From Vibrio hangzhouensis (GTDB lineage Bacteria; Pseudomonadota; Gammaproteobacteria; Enterobacterales; Vibrionaceae), in NCBI RefSeq assembly GCF_900107935.1, contig NZ_FNVG01000008.1, positions 124,001 to 188,000 on the forward strand: DNA of 64,000 bases, given 5' to 3'. Below the pieces are notes generated by a model. The model ran no database searches. It saw only the letters and a list, made by a program, of their open reading frames with translations, and was not told where the DNA came from. This document shows, piece after piece, positions 18,373 through 26,980 of the stretch (its first letter is position 1; every line of letters begins with the position of its first letter). The translations under genes were made by a program, and so were the position numbers.

Positions 18373-19464
18373 TTAGTGACTGACTCCCAGAGGCTGCTGA
18401 GCCTCTCTGACAATCGTCATCGCCTTGCGCTTAACCTGATAAGGTGATGTTTCTAAATCAAACAGTTGCTTTAAATGACTGAAGGTGGTCTTAGGAACCA
18501 GTTTTTCAATCATGTCCCATTGATTGTCAAATAACAAATTTCTCACCAGTGAAGCTGAGACTGGCAAATTCGCACATTCAACCCGAGGTATTTCACTCAA
18601 CATGACAGGCGCATCGGGCAAAATAGGTGTTGTTAACCATTGCTGCATTTGCTGGTTATAGAAACGCGTGACTGCACAGATCGGCTCGGTACCAACGAAC
18701 CGGTGAGTAATACCCAACGCAGGGGCAATATGGCTGCGAAAGATCTGCAAATCCATCGCGGTATGGCAGTAATTAATCACGCCTTCATCTTTCAGGAAGT
18801 AACTTGGGAAAGTAGCCCGAGAGATAATGTAATCCGAGCCTTCGTGAATAACGACGTTGGTAAGGTCTTTAAGACCCGCTCGTATCATCAGTAATCGATC
18901 CTGATAGGTAAAGAATGAACGATCTTCCTTAACCACGAATAGATGTACCCAGTCACATTGTGACGCGGCATGTTCTACCAGGTATCGATGGCCATTGGTA
19001 AAGGGATTCGCGTTCATTACAATGCTGCCAATGACTTCCCCTTCTTGTTTAAATGAACGCAGCGTGTGGCAGTAATCACTCAATCTATGACGACTATTCT
19101 CAAGTAACACCACTCGATTTTTCACTGACGCGAGCTTATGAAATCCGGCCTGTTTGAACAATCGATAGTTATCCGGCTTGGTATAGATGAACAAATTGTA
19201 GCGTCCGAGGTCGTAGGCCATCGTCACTAGCTCGCTTAGCAACGAAGTGGATAAACCTTGCCCCTGAACACCTTCATCCACAGCGATCGACTTGAGCGTA
19301 TTACCAGCCAAACCTCCTGTCGCAACGATCTTTTGCCCCGCATAGGCAACGACGAAAAATTCGACGTCTTGATCCACGCCCAACCCCATTTTGGTCAGGA
19401 ATTCTCTCACTGCCCCCATTTTTCGAGAGTTCTGTCTTTGAATTTGTTCGAAGCGGTATGACAT
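18373..19464 (-). CDS. citC: [Citrate (pro-3S)-lyase] ligase CitC
   Basis: 363 residues. CitC acetylates the thiol of the CitD prosthetic group with ATP and acetate, turning on citrate lyase. An N-terminal GNAT-like domain (residues 1-130, with Q-G-x-G-L-S-T-S-L-L) is followed by a nucleotidyltransferase domain with G-S-I-V-M-N-A-N-P-F-T-N-G-H-R near residue 150 (the HxGH-like site) and a late S-A-S-L-V-R motif. Length matches known CitC. It stands between the tct genes and citX2 as a separate leftward unit. In many relatives citC heads the citDEFXG operon; here it is split off. Confidence 0.93.
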   Translation of the reverse strand: MSYRFEQIQRQNSRKMGAVREFLTKMGLGVDQDVEFFVVAYAGQKIVATGGLAGNTLKSIAVDEGVQGQGLSTSLLSELVTMAYDLGRYNLFIYTKPDNYRLFKQAGFHKLASVKNRVVLLENSRHRLSDYCHTLRSFKQEGEVIGSIVMNANPFTNGHRYLVEHAASQCDWVHLFVVKEDRSFFTYQDRLLMIRAGLKDLTNVVIHEGSDYIISRATFPSYFLKDEGVINYCHTAMDLQIFRSHIAPALGITHRFVGTEPICAVTRFYNQQMQQWLTTPILPDAPVMLSEIPRVECANLPVSASLVRNLLFDNQWDMIEKLVPKTTFSHLKQLFDLETSPYQVKRKAMTIVREAQQPLGVSH

Positions 19465-19606
19465 TCGCGCGGCTCTTTTTCATTTAGTTGGCCATCTCAT
19501 TATCATTCCCCACTCCCTCGCAAAGGATGAAACACATCATAACGATAGACAGGGAAAATCAACTAAATGGCGTTTATTGTTTTAATTGATGGTGAATATT
19601 GGAAAG
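19465..19606. promoter_or_regulatory. citC upstream region with separated inverted repeat
   Basis: CATTTAGTTG (19481-19490) and CAACTAAATG (19560-19569) are perfect 10-bp inverted copies 69 bp apart, framing the likely citC promoter. They could be paired operator half-sites that allow looping. This is pattern only; no binding factor is identified. Confidence 0.35.
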
Positions 19607-19639
19607 ACAAAAAGCCAATTAATCGAAATCAATTGGCTT
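19607..19639 (-). terminator. Terminator of tctCBA
   Basis: AAGCCAATT (19612-19620) pairs with AATTGGCTT (19631-19639). Read leftward the hairpin is followed by TTTTTG, 22 bp after the tctA stop. Confidence 0.85.
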
Positions 19640-19661
19640 CTACGAACGACATCAGATAATA

Positions 19662-21167
19662 CTAAGCCGGTTGTTGAACTTGCTTACGCTTTTTCATCAT
19701 GCCGATGATTGGCAGCGCAATTGACAGTACCGTAATAGCAATGAGCACTTGAGATACCGTCGAGCTCGCGAATATTGATAAATCCTGATTAGAGATTCTA
19801 AACGCTTGACGGAATGACTGTTCCATCGTACCACCAACAATCACTGCCAGAATCATCGGCGCAGTTGGAATGTTGGCACGCTTCATCACAACACCCGCTA
19901 CACCCAAGATAACCAGAATATAGAATTCGATGACAGAGTTACTGATCGCGTAACAGCCGATGAAAGCAAGACCCAGTACGATTGGATAAAGTACCTTAGG
20001 TGGAATGGCCAAAACTCGTACCAGAACACCTGCCAGTGGGATGTTCACTACCGCGAGAATGATGTTCGCAACGAACATACTTGCGATTAAGCCCCAGGCG
20101 ACGTCAGCGTGTTGAACAAACAATAGCGGACCAGGTTGAATACCCAACATCAGTAGTGCACCCATCATCACCGCTGTTGTACCCGAACCCGGGACACCGA
20201 GTGATAGCATTGGGATCATCGCACCGATTGATGCTGCGTTGTTTGCCGACTCCGGAGCAGCCAGGCCTTCAATTGCGCCTTCACCAAATTCTTCACTATG
20301 TTTAGAAAGTTGCTTCTCGTTGTTGTAACACATTAGCGAGGCCATGGTACCACCAGCGCCAGGCAGAGAACCGATGATAAAGCCTACAGGTGCACTGCGG
20401 AAGATTGCCCACTTAGAACGCTTCCAGTCATCGCCTTCAATCCAGATTCGCTTGAATTTAGTTTGCGCTTTCTTAGTCCCTTTACTCAATGAACTGAAGC
20501 TCTTAAACACTTCACCCATTGCGTAAATACCAATGATCACCACCAGGAAGTCGATACCGGTCTGTAAGTGAAGGTTACCAAAGGTAAAGCGCTCAGTACC
20601 GGTTTGTGCATCGATCCCTACCGTCGCAATTGCAAGACCAATCACCATCGACAGGAAGCCCTTCAGCATATTCCCTTTGGACATCGACGCGGTCATAGAC
20701 AAGGCTGCCACCATAAGTAAGAAATACTCAGCCGGACCAAACTTAAGTGCAAACCCCGCAACTGGCTCTGCTAAAAGCGTCATTAATACCGCTGCAATCA
20801 TGCCACCAATAAGAGAAGCAATGGCCGAAATCGCCAGAGCGGACTCTGCGCGTCCTTTCATGGCCATCGGATAACCATCAAACGTCGCAGCCAGTGCCGC
20901 ACCATCTCCCGGAGTGTTGATTAGAATAGAACTACGAGAACCACCAAACATCGCACCAATATATACACCCGTCATGGTGATCAATGCAGCGGTCGGCCCC
21001 ATAGCAAACGTCATTGGCAGTAGTACGGCAACACCCGTCGCAGGACCAAGACCGGGCAACATACCAACGATAGTACCTAGTACCCCACCCACGGTTACAA
21101 GAAGTAGGTGGTATGGCTGGAATGCGACACCAAACCCATTAAATAAGTTAACAAAAATATCAGACAT
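19662..21167 (-). CDS. tctA: Tripartite tricarboxylate transporter large membrane subunit TctA
   Basis: 501 residues with about 11-12 membrane segments. Family hallmarks are G-M-L-P-G-L-G-P-A-T-G-V-A near residue 35, N-T-P-G-D-G-A-A-L-A-A-T-F-D-G-Y-P near residue 84 and the related second repeat G-S-L-P-G-A-G-G-T-M-A-S and L-G-V-P-G-S-G-T-T-A. TctA forms the transport channel driven by ion gradients. It is 9 bp after tctB. Located beside the citrate genes and with no CitS or CitT in the window, it is the likely citrate importer for fermentation. Confidence 0.93.
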   Translation of the reverse strand: MSDIFVNLFNGFGVAFQPYHLLLVTVGGVLGTIVGMLPGLGPATGVAVLLPMTFAMGPTAALITMTGVYIGAMFGGSRSSILINTPGDGAALAATFDGYPMAMKGRAESALAISAIASLIGGMIAAVLMTLLAEPVAGFALKFGPAEYFLLMVAALSMTASMSKGNMLKGFLSMVIGLAIATVGIDAQTGTERFTFGNLHLQTGIDFLVVIIGIYAMGEVFKSFSSLSKGTKKAQTKFKRIWIEGDDWKRSKWAIFRSAPVGFIIGSLPGAGGTMASLMCYNNEKQLSKHSEEFGEGAIEGLAAPESANNAASIGAMIPMLSLGVPGSGTTAVMMGALLMLGIQPGPLLFVQHADVAWGLIASMFVANIILAVVNIPLAGVLVRVLAIPPKVLYPIVLGLAFIGCYAISNSVIEFYILVILGVAGVVMKRANIPTAPMILAVIVGGTMEQSFRQAFRISNQDLSIFASSTVSQVLIAITVLSIALPIIGMMKKRKQVQQPA

Positions 21168-21176
21168 ATAAGAGCC

Positions 21177-21671
21177 TTAACCCATAAAAGGTAGTGGTGG
21201 AAGACTAATCGCCAGTAAGGTATTAAAGATAAAGAACACACTTATTGAAAAAGCGATGGCAACAAGCGCACTCTTTTTCCATTCATTAATGCCACTGGTA
21301 ATCGTCAACATCGCGAACAAGAACAGGAAAGTACTGATAACGTAGCCCAGCGAATCGAATAGCAAAGCGTAGCCAATAGATACAATGCAGGTATACAGGA
21401 TGCGTTTACGGTCAAACTTCTTCACCTCATCTTCATTAATGAGATTTATGTACGCCTGAACCGACGCCTTAATGTTACTTTTTGCCAAAAGAATGCAGCC
21501 AATAATAATGGCCAAGACGGCTACCCCCATTGGGAAGTAGATGGGATCTAATGGATTTCCAAATGCTGCCCTGGGCATCGCATATGTCATACCACCATAA
21601 ATAAGACCAAAAGCGATGCTGAATATGCCGGTAAATGCATCCCAGTTTGGACTAACTTTTTTATTTTCCAT
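21177..21671 (-). CDS. tctB: Tripartite tricarboxylate transporter small membrane subunit TctB
   Basis: About 164 residues from the ATG at 21671, with AAAGGA 6 bp upstream; an open extension to 21743 lacks such a site and would overlap a stem-loop. Four hydrophobic segments (near residues 10-30, 45-65, 90-110 and 125-160) give the usual TctB topology. Short length and poor conservation are normal for the family; the call rests mainly on position between TctC and TctA. Confidence 0.88.
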   Translation of the reverse strand: MENKKVSPNWDAFTGIFSIAFGLIYGGMTYAMPRAAFGNPLDPIYFPMGVAVLAIIIGCILLAKSNIKASVQAYINLINEDEVKKFDRKRILYTCIVSIGYALLFDSLGYVISTFLFLFAMLTITSGINEWKKSALVAIAFSISVFFIFNTLLAISLPPLPFMG

Positions 21672-21711
21672 TTTGAATCCTTTTCGAACCGAGAGAGAAA
21701 CTTGGTCACAG

Positions 21712-21743
21712 TTGGCCAGAGAGCATGACTGCGCTCTAGCCAA
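21712..21743 (-). other. Stem-loop after the tctC binding-protein gene
   Basis: TTGGCCAGAGAGC (21712-21724) pairs with GCGCTCTAGCCAA (21731-21743) in 11 of 13 positions, with a 6-base loop. It lies in the 85-bp gap between tctC and tctB, the place where a hairpin would protect tctC mRNA or limit read-through. Confidence 0.45.
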
Positions 21744-21756
21744 TTAACGAGGAACG

Positions 21757-22749
21757 TTAGTTTTTAAAGATTTCGGCAAGTATCGCTTTGTACTGCTCGT
21801 TAGTTTGTGCAAGGAACTTACTGAAATCTTCGCCATTTTGGTAAGCAGCATCCCAACCATTACGCTTGCGAGCTTCTGCCCACTCTGGCGTTTCCACCAT
21901 CTCTTTAAGTGTTGTGTGCCAGTATGTTACTGCGTAATCAGGCATGTCTTTCGGAGCGAACAGGCCACGCCAGTTTTCAAATGTGGCATCGATACCTTGC
22001 TCTTTAACGGTAGGAATTTTGGCGACTTCACCTTCACCAACCCGTTTAGAGGCGGTTTGCGCGAGTGCACGAAGATTGCCACTTTCGACTAACTGAGCCA
22101 CGTCGCCAAGACCGGTCGAAATGAGGTCAACGTGTCCACCCAGAACCTGAGCCACTGCACCACCATCCTGAAACGAGATATAGTCAATTTGCCTTAAGTT
22201 AGGAACACCCGCAGCTTTTGCGATCAGTAGGAACTGAATATGGTCCATACTGCCTGCTGCAGATGTACCGCCAACCTTGACCGACTTAGGATCCTGTTTG
22301 AGCGCTTCCATCACTTCATTAATGGACGTGTACTTAGAGTCTTTGGACACTACAAATGCGCCGTAGTCAGTAATTAAGCGAGCTAAAGGCGTGGTGTCCT
22401 GGTAACTGTATTTGCTGGCACCAGTAAGGTGAGTCAATAATATTGGTGGAGAGTAAACTGAGATAAGCTTGTCACTACCCTTCTGTGTTTGCATATACGC
22501 TAGGTTAACAGCACCACCACCACCAGGACGGTTGGTGATCGGCATATTGGCTTCTACAAGACCAGTGTCTTTAAGTGTTTTTGCAACAGTTCGGATGGTC
22601 AAATCCCAACCACCACCAGCGCCAGAAGGAGCGACGAACGATAGAGTCTTTGGTGGGTAGTCATCCTGACCAGCAACACTGGTTAGTGGTAGAGCAGCAA
22701 TCAAGGTCATTGCGGCTCCCATCATCACGCCATTGAGTTTCATGTTCAT
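21757..22749 (-). CDS. tctC: Tripartite tricarboxylate transporter binding protein TctC
   Basis: 330 residues with a signal peptide (M-N-M-K-L-N-G then a hydrophobic stretch ending S-V-A-G). The mature part has Bug-family features: P-P-K-T-L-S-F-V-A-P-S-G-A-G-G-G-W-D near residue 32, N-R-P-G-G-G-G-A-V-N-L-A and D-L-I-S-T-G-L-G-D-V. It is the periplasmic tricarboxylate receptor and first gene of tctCBA. The start could be Met1 or Met3. Confidence 0.92.
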   Translation of the reverse strand: MNMKLNGVMMGAAMTLIAALPLTSVAGQDDYPPKTLSFVAPSGAGGGWDLTIRTVAKTLKDTGLVEANMPITNRPGGGGAVNLAYMQTQKGSDKLISVYSPPILLTHLTGASKYSYQDTTPLARLITDYGAFVVSKDSKYTSINEVMEALKQDPKSVKVGGTSAAGSMDHIQFLLIAKAAGVPNLRQIDYISFQDGGAVAQVLGGHVDLISTGLGDVAQLVESGNLRALAQTASKRVGEGEVAKIPTVKEQGIDATFENWRGLFAPKDMPDYAVTYWHTTLKEMVETPEWAEARKRNGWDAAYQNGEDFSKFLAQTNEQYKAILAEIFKN

Positions 22750-22997
22750 TCTATATACCTATAATGATTATGTTATTTATGATTCCAACCAGTAACGTAT
22801 TGATGGGTAATCCGCCCTAGTTGATAAGGTTATTATTGAATGAACTGTCTGTAGGTTATGTGATACGTCACTTCATAAATCAGTTGTTTAATGTAGGTTA
22901 TGGCGTTAATGCACTTTAATAGGAAGATAGACATAACCATCTGATTTTAAATATTAATTCAAAACATAATGCTACCGTAAACTGTCTGAAAGAACGC
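22750..22997. promoter_or_regulatory. tctC upstream region with motif shared with oadG region
   Basis: GGCGTTAATGCACTTTA at 22902-22918 followed by AGGAAG at 22921-22926 matches the reverse complement of the site at 17644-17667 upstream of oadG. The rest is AT-rich and should contain the leftward tctC promoter. A role as a CitB site is an inference. Confidence 0.5.
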
Positions 22998-23025
22998 AAA
23001 AAGCCGAAGCAAACGCTTCGGCTTT
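22998..23025 (-). terminator. Terminator of the aldehyde dehydrogenase gene
   Basis: AAAGCCGAAGC (23000-23010) pairs perfectly with GCTTCGGCTTT (23015-23025) around a 4-base loop. On the minus strand it is followed by TTG and lies 27 bp after the stop codon. Confidence 0.88.
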
Positions 23026-23052
23026 CAATGTTGTCAACTTTAACTGTATCGA

Positions 23053-24429
23053 TTAAACGATACGCAGACCGCCTTGAGCAATCGCAAAGCGACGTGCACG
23101 AGTGAATGACAGTGCGTTAGTGATACCTTCACCGGTTGGACCCGCGATAGTAAACGTAGACGTACCTTCTGCGTTGTAACCAACACCAGACAGTGTTGGG
23201 CCGTTGTGGGCAAAGATAGTCGTGTTGATGCGAGCACCGAACTTAGTCACGTTCTCGATGTTGCCAGAGTAGATACATGCAGAGTGCTTGTTGCCACGCT
23301 CTGCTGCTACAGCGCGCTCGATAGCTTCGTCGATGTCTTTACAGATAACCACAGGAAGTACAGGCATCATTTGCTCTACGTGTACAAGTGGGTGGTCATT
23401 TTCAACCAGCATAACAGCCAGACGAGTGTCAGATTTCACACCGATAGACTTAAGGATGTCACCTGCGTCCTGACCCACGTGCTTTTTAACTGGGTGCCAT
23501 ACACGTGCAATTTCGTGTGCAGTACAAGGTTTCGCGCCTTCAAGCTCGTCCAGAGTCAGGATTTCTTCTGTCAGCTGCTCCGCTTCTTCTGCAGTCAGCA
23601 CATAAGCGCCCACTTCTTCTAGCTTGTCCAGGAACGCATCCACAACAGCTTCTTCTACGAACACTTCTTTTTCGCCGATACACAGCAGGTTGTTGTCAAA
23701 AGACGCACCGCCGTAAACGCCAGCCGCAGCCAGATCCAGGTTTGCAGAAGCGTCAACGATAACTGGTGGGTTACCCGCACCTGCACCAACACCTTTTTTG
23801 CCTGATTGCAGAATTGCTTTAACCAGACCCGGACCACCGGTACCAACCAGCATGTTGATCAGTGGCGACTTCGCGATCTCGTTCAGAGTTTCAAGTGTTG
23901 GCTCTTTAACCATAGTGACCAGGTTTTCCGGACCACCCGCTTCAACGATTGTTTTGTTCAGAAGGTCGATCATCACTGCCGACACCACTTTAGAAGATGG
24001 GTGAACGTTAAACGTCACCGCGTTACCGCCCGCGAGCATAGAGATCGCATTGTTAACGATGGTTTCGGTTGGGTTAGTAACCGGTGTAACCGCACCAATC
24101 ACACCATAAGGTGCGCGCTCACCCAAAGAAATACCGTTGTCGCCAGACCAGACTTTAGTATCCAGAACTTCGGTACCTGGCGTTTTCGCCGCAGTCAGCT
24201 GGTGTTTCGCGATCTTATCTTCAACACGGCCTAGTTTTGTCTCTTCACGAACCATTTTAGCGAAGTCTTCTGCACGTGCTAATACTGCACCACGGATTGC
24301 AGTAATGATGGCTTCGCGACCTTCTTTGGTGGTGTTGACATAAAACTCTCTTTGAGCTTTGTGAGTTGCTTCGATCGCAGCGTCCACTGTCGCGAATACA
24401 CCTTTAGCGTTGTTGATATCAAAAGACAT
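23053..24429 (-). CDS. CoA-acylating aldehyde dehydrogenase (EutE/PduP-like)
   Basis: 458 residues from the ATG at 24429 with GAGG 8 bp upstream; a longer open frame to 24522 has no such site. It matches the acylating aldehyde dehydrogenase branch that oxidises acetaldehyde or propionaldehyde to acyl-CoA with NAD+. Visible are Y-G-V-I-G-A-V-T-P-V-T-N-P-T-E-T near residue 105, V-G-T-G-G-P-G-L-V-K-A near 190, and the catalytic Cys in F-D-N-N-L-L-C-I-G-E-K near residue 240. The N-terminus has no classic microcompartment targeting helix that I can be sure of, and no shell genes are nearby. Codon use suggests high expression. It is divergent from a PLP decarboxylase gene. Confidence 0.85.
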   Translation of the reverse strand: MSFDINNAKGVFATVDAAIEATHKAQREFYVNTTKEGREAIITAIRGAVLARAEDFAKMVREETKLGRVEDKIAKHQLTAAKTPGTEVLDTKVWSGDNGISLGERAPYGVIGAVTPVTNPTETIVNNAISMLAGGNAVTFNVHPSSKVVSAVMIDLLNKTIVEAGGPENLVTMVKEPTLETLNEIAKSPLINMLVGTGGPGLVKAILQSGKKGVGAGAGNPPVIVDASANLDLAAAGVYGGASFDNNLLCIGEKEVFVEEAVVDAFLDKLEEVGAYVLTAEEAEQLTEEILTLDELEGAKPCTAHEIARVWHPVKKHVGQDAGDILKSIGVKSDTRLAVMLVENDHPLVHVEQMMPVLPVVICKDIDEAIERAVAAERGNKHSACIYSGNIENVTKFGARINTTIFAHNGPTLSGVGYNAEGTSTFTIAGPTGEGITNALSFTRARRFAIAQGGLRIV

Positions 24430-24931
24430 AATGATTACCTCGTAAAATTGGGTACTTTGAAGAGCTAGACCGAGTCTTGTCTCTTTTCGACTTATTTGAT
24501 GAGACAGTGAGCCCCACCTCAAAATGGCTATAATTTAACCCAAGTATTCAGCAGACCTATGTCACTGAGTGTCAGCTTATTTGACTAGGGTGATCGAGTT
24601 TTTAAACCATGTTACTTGACTCAAGCTCCTTCAATGCTACCGCTGACAATATAGGGCGTGGGATCATCCAGTTATCAACACCATCGCCTGCCCCGCCTTA
24701 AATTTAACCTTTCTAAAGATACGTAAATAACTTCATCACGTTACTTTTTAACGCAGGTAACCCAATGTGGGTACCTGCGTCCTTTTGACAACAAAATCAT
24801 TAAAGTCAATATTTTAACTTCAGGTGTAAGAATAATTGACCCTCAGTGACATGCTGAATTTTTAATCACTGGATAGACTTGTGTTCATTAAGCAAACACG
24901 CAAATTTTCAACGACTTCGTGAGGAACGAAT
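24430..24931. promoter_or_regulatory. Divergent leader region between aldehyde dehydrogenase and decarboxylase
   Basis: About 500 bp without a gene. A strong hairpin, ACGCAGGTAACCCA (24751-24764) against TGGGTACCTGCGT (24768-24780) with a single bulge, is followed on the plus strand by CCTTTTG. A candidate promoter, TTGACA at 24785-24790 with a weak AT-rich -10 about 17-19 bp on, comes right after it. The hairpin may end a short leader RNA or insulate the two genes. Confidence 0.45.
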
Positions 24932-26503
24932 ATGAAAAATCAAGCGCTTTTAGAAGAATCTGTAAAGCAACTGAGCATTATTTTAGAAACGCAACAGCAG
25001 CTTCTGGCCGAACACAAAGAAAACCAGAACTATGCAGAGCGTCTCGAAAATATTCTGACTCCTACTGACGAGCTGACAACACAGGGTGACGACCTTTACA
25101 TCGGTGGTTGCAAAGCCTCTGATCTTGTCGAGCAGTACGGTAGCCCACTGTTCGTTCTGAGCGAAGACACACTGCGTGGCAACCTGCGTCGTGTTAAGAA
25201 CGCATTTGGCTCAAACTGGCCAAAGCCTGTGAACGTTATGTTCGCTATTAAATCGAACACTAACTTCGCGGTTCGTGCTATCTGTAACGAAGAAGGCGTT
25301 GGCGGTGACTGTTTCGGTCCTGGTGAAGTTGAAGCAACCTACATCGCAGGCGCAGATCCAAAAACCATCGCATTAAACGGTACAGTTAAGCCTGAGCTTG
25401 CTATCCGTAAAGCGATTGAGTATGGCTATGCAATCCACCTGGACTCTTACGAAGAAATCGAAATCGTTGAGCGTATCGCTCGCGAAGTGAAGCCAACAGA
25501 GAAAGTACGCATCGCAGTACGTCTGAAAGTTATCCCAGAAGATTTCTTCAACGACTTTGAACCAGATGCATACCCATTCCCTAACTTCATCGGTGCGATG
25601 AAGTGGATCAAATTCGGTTTGCTAAAAGAAGAAGCGAAAAAGATCATCAACCGCGTGAAAGAAATCGATGTGTTCGAATTCTACGGTTTCCACACTCATC
25701 TGGGTCGTTTCTCTAAGCAGCCTGAAGGTTGGGATGCGCTATACCGTGAGTACGCACGCAACGTTATCGAGATCTCTCGTGAGTGTGGCGTTCAACCATT
25801 CCAAATCGACCTTGGCGGCGGTTGGCCACGTGAGCGTGAGCCAGAGTGTCGTAGCGCTGAGCACATGATGAACCCGAACACAATCGAAGACTATGCAAGC
25901 GTTGTATGTAAAGGCATGCTGGAAGAGTTCAACAAAGAAAGCTTCGAGATCCCACAACTATGGCTAGAACCTGGTCGCTACATCGCGGGCAACATCGGTA
26001 CGCTACTAACCTCTGTATACGTAGTGAAAGATGATCAGGAGATGGACTACACCTACACCATGGTTGATGCGTCTACCTACCTGGCAACGCTAGTTGAGTC
26101 TCAAGAGTCTAAGAACCCGGTTCTTCCAGCTAATAAGATGACTCAGCCTCTACTTGAGAAGACAACTGAAATCGCAGGTCCAATCTGTATCCCATCAATC
26201 TGGGAAAGCGGTGCGCGCATGCCAGCTCTAGAGCCAAAAGACGTTCTAGCTATTATGGATGTGGGTCACTATGCAGAGTCTCAAGCGAGCCAGTTCAACT
26301 CGCTACCGCGTCCAGCAACAGTGCTAGTTAAAGACGGTGAAGCTGAGCTTATCAAACGCGCTGAAACGGTTGAAGATGTATTTGCAACGCAAATCCTGCC
26401 TGAGCGTTTTATCAAAGCAAAAGCAGAGCTTGAGAAGAAAACGGCGAAGCCAGCAGCAAAAACTAAGCGCCGCGTAGCAAGAACGCCTAGCTACTCAAAA
26501 TAA
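24932..26503 (+). CDS. Fold-III PLP-dependent decarboxylase (ornithine/diaminopimelate decarboxylase-like)
   Basis: 523 residues; ATG preceded by GAGGAACGAAT. After a polar N-terminal helix of about 60 residues comes an alanine-racemase-fold barrel with the PLP Lys in M-F-A-I-K-S-N-T-N near residue 108, H-T-H-L-G near 254, D-L-G-G-G-W-P near 293 and E-P-G-R-Y-I near 345. The C-terminal sheet has P-I-C-I-P-S and F-N-S-L-P-R-P-A. The family decarboxylates diaminopimelate, ornithine, lysine or arginine; the extra N- and C-terminal parts (Lys/Ala-rich tail) set this one apart and the substrate is not clear. Codon use is strongly biased, suggesting high expression. Confidence 0.8.
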   Translation: MKNQALLEESVKQLSIILETQQQLLAEHKENQNYAERLENILTPTDELTTQGDDLYIGGCKASDLVEQYGSPLFVLSEDTLRGNLRRVKNAFGSNWPKPVNVMFAIKSNTNFAVRAICNEEGVGGDCFGPGEVEATYIAGADPKTIALNGTVKPELAIRKAIEYGYAIHLDSYEEIEIVERIAREVKPTEKVRIAVRLKVIPEDFFNDFEPDAYPFPNFIGAMKWIKFGLLKEEAKKIINRVKEIDVFEFYGFHTHLGRFSKQPEGWDALYREYARNVIEISRECGVQPFQIDLGGGWPREREPECRSAEHMMNPNTIEDYASVVCKGMLEEFNKESFEIPQLWLEPGRYIAGNIGTLLTSVYVVKDDQEMDYTYTMVDASTYLATLVESQESKNPVLPANKMTQPLLEKTTEIAGPICIPSIWESGARMPALEPKDVLAIMDVGHYAESQASQFNSLPRPATVLVKDGEAELIKRAETVEDVFATQILPERFIKAKAELEKKTAKPAAKTKRRVARTPSYSK

Positions 26504-26553
26504 GCGAATAACAGAGTCATACTCTCAGCGCTTACTTTGAAATCTGACGAATG

Positions 26554-26580
26554 AAAAAGCTCCCAATGGGAGCTTTTTTT
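26554..26580 (+). terminator. Terminator of the PLP decarboxylase gene
   Basis: AAAGCTCCC pairs perfectly with GGGAGCTTT around AAT, followed by a long T-run. It also has an A-run on the left, so it can stop the leftward RidA operon whose last stop is at 26612. Confidence 0.9.
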
Positions 26581-26611
26581 TGTTTAACCACTCAGAGCCA
26601 CTTAGCAGCCA

Positions 26612-26980
26612 TTATTCCTGAGTCGTTGATGTTTTCAGCGCAGCGGTTACAAGCAGCTCAACTTTCAGTTCCGGACTGGCAAGCTTCGCTTCACCACATG
26701 CTCTGGCTGGGGCAAAGCCTGGCCTAAACCACGTATCCCACACTCCATTCATTTCATCAAAGTCCTGCATATCCGCCAGCCAGACCGTGGTCTGTAAAAC
26801 ATGGTCTCTGTCGCTACCCGCTTCGATCAGTAGACTCTCAACTCGTGCCAGCGCCTCAGCGGTCTGTTCGGCCACGCTGGTCCCTTTAACCCCCACCTGG
26901 CCACAAAGATAGACGGTATTATTGTGTATAACTACTTTGCTCATTCGCTGATTGGTGTACTGACGTTGTACCTGACTCAT
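26612..26980 (-). CDS. RidA/YjgF-family enamine/imine deaminase
   Basis: 122 residues; ATG at 26980 has AAAGGA 7-8 bp upstream, although this makes it overlap the preceding gene by 62 bp. RidA proteins hydrolyse reactive enamines and imines released by PLP or flavin enzymes. The substrate Arg lies in P-A-R-A-C-G-E-A-K-L-A near residue 98, with the G-Q-V-G block near residue 25-30. Here it sits directly after a flavin amine dehydrogenase, so it probably clears the imine product of that enzyme. Confidence 0.88.
   Translation of the reverse strand: MSQVQRQYTNQRMSKVVIHNNTVYLCGQVGVKGTSVAEQTAEALARVESLLIEAGSDRDHVLQTTVWLADMQDFDEMNGVWDTWFRPGFAPARACGEAKLASPELKVELLVTAALKTSTTQE

Noticed and set aside
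23206..23622. 138-codon plus-strand frame inside the aldehyde dehydrogenase gene
   Set aside because: Antisense shadow of a codon-biased, well-recognised gene with no start signal.
23053..24429. Bacterial microcompartment (eut/pdu) locus
   Set aside because: The dehydrogenase resembles EutE/PduP, but no shell protein, ammonia-lyase or diol dehydratase genes are nearby.
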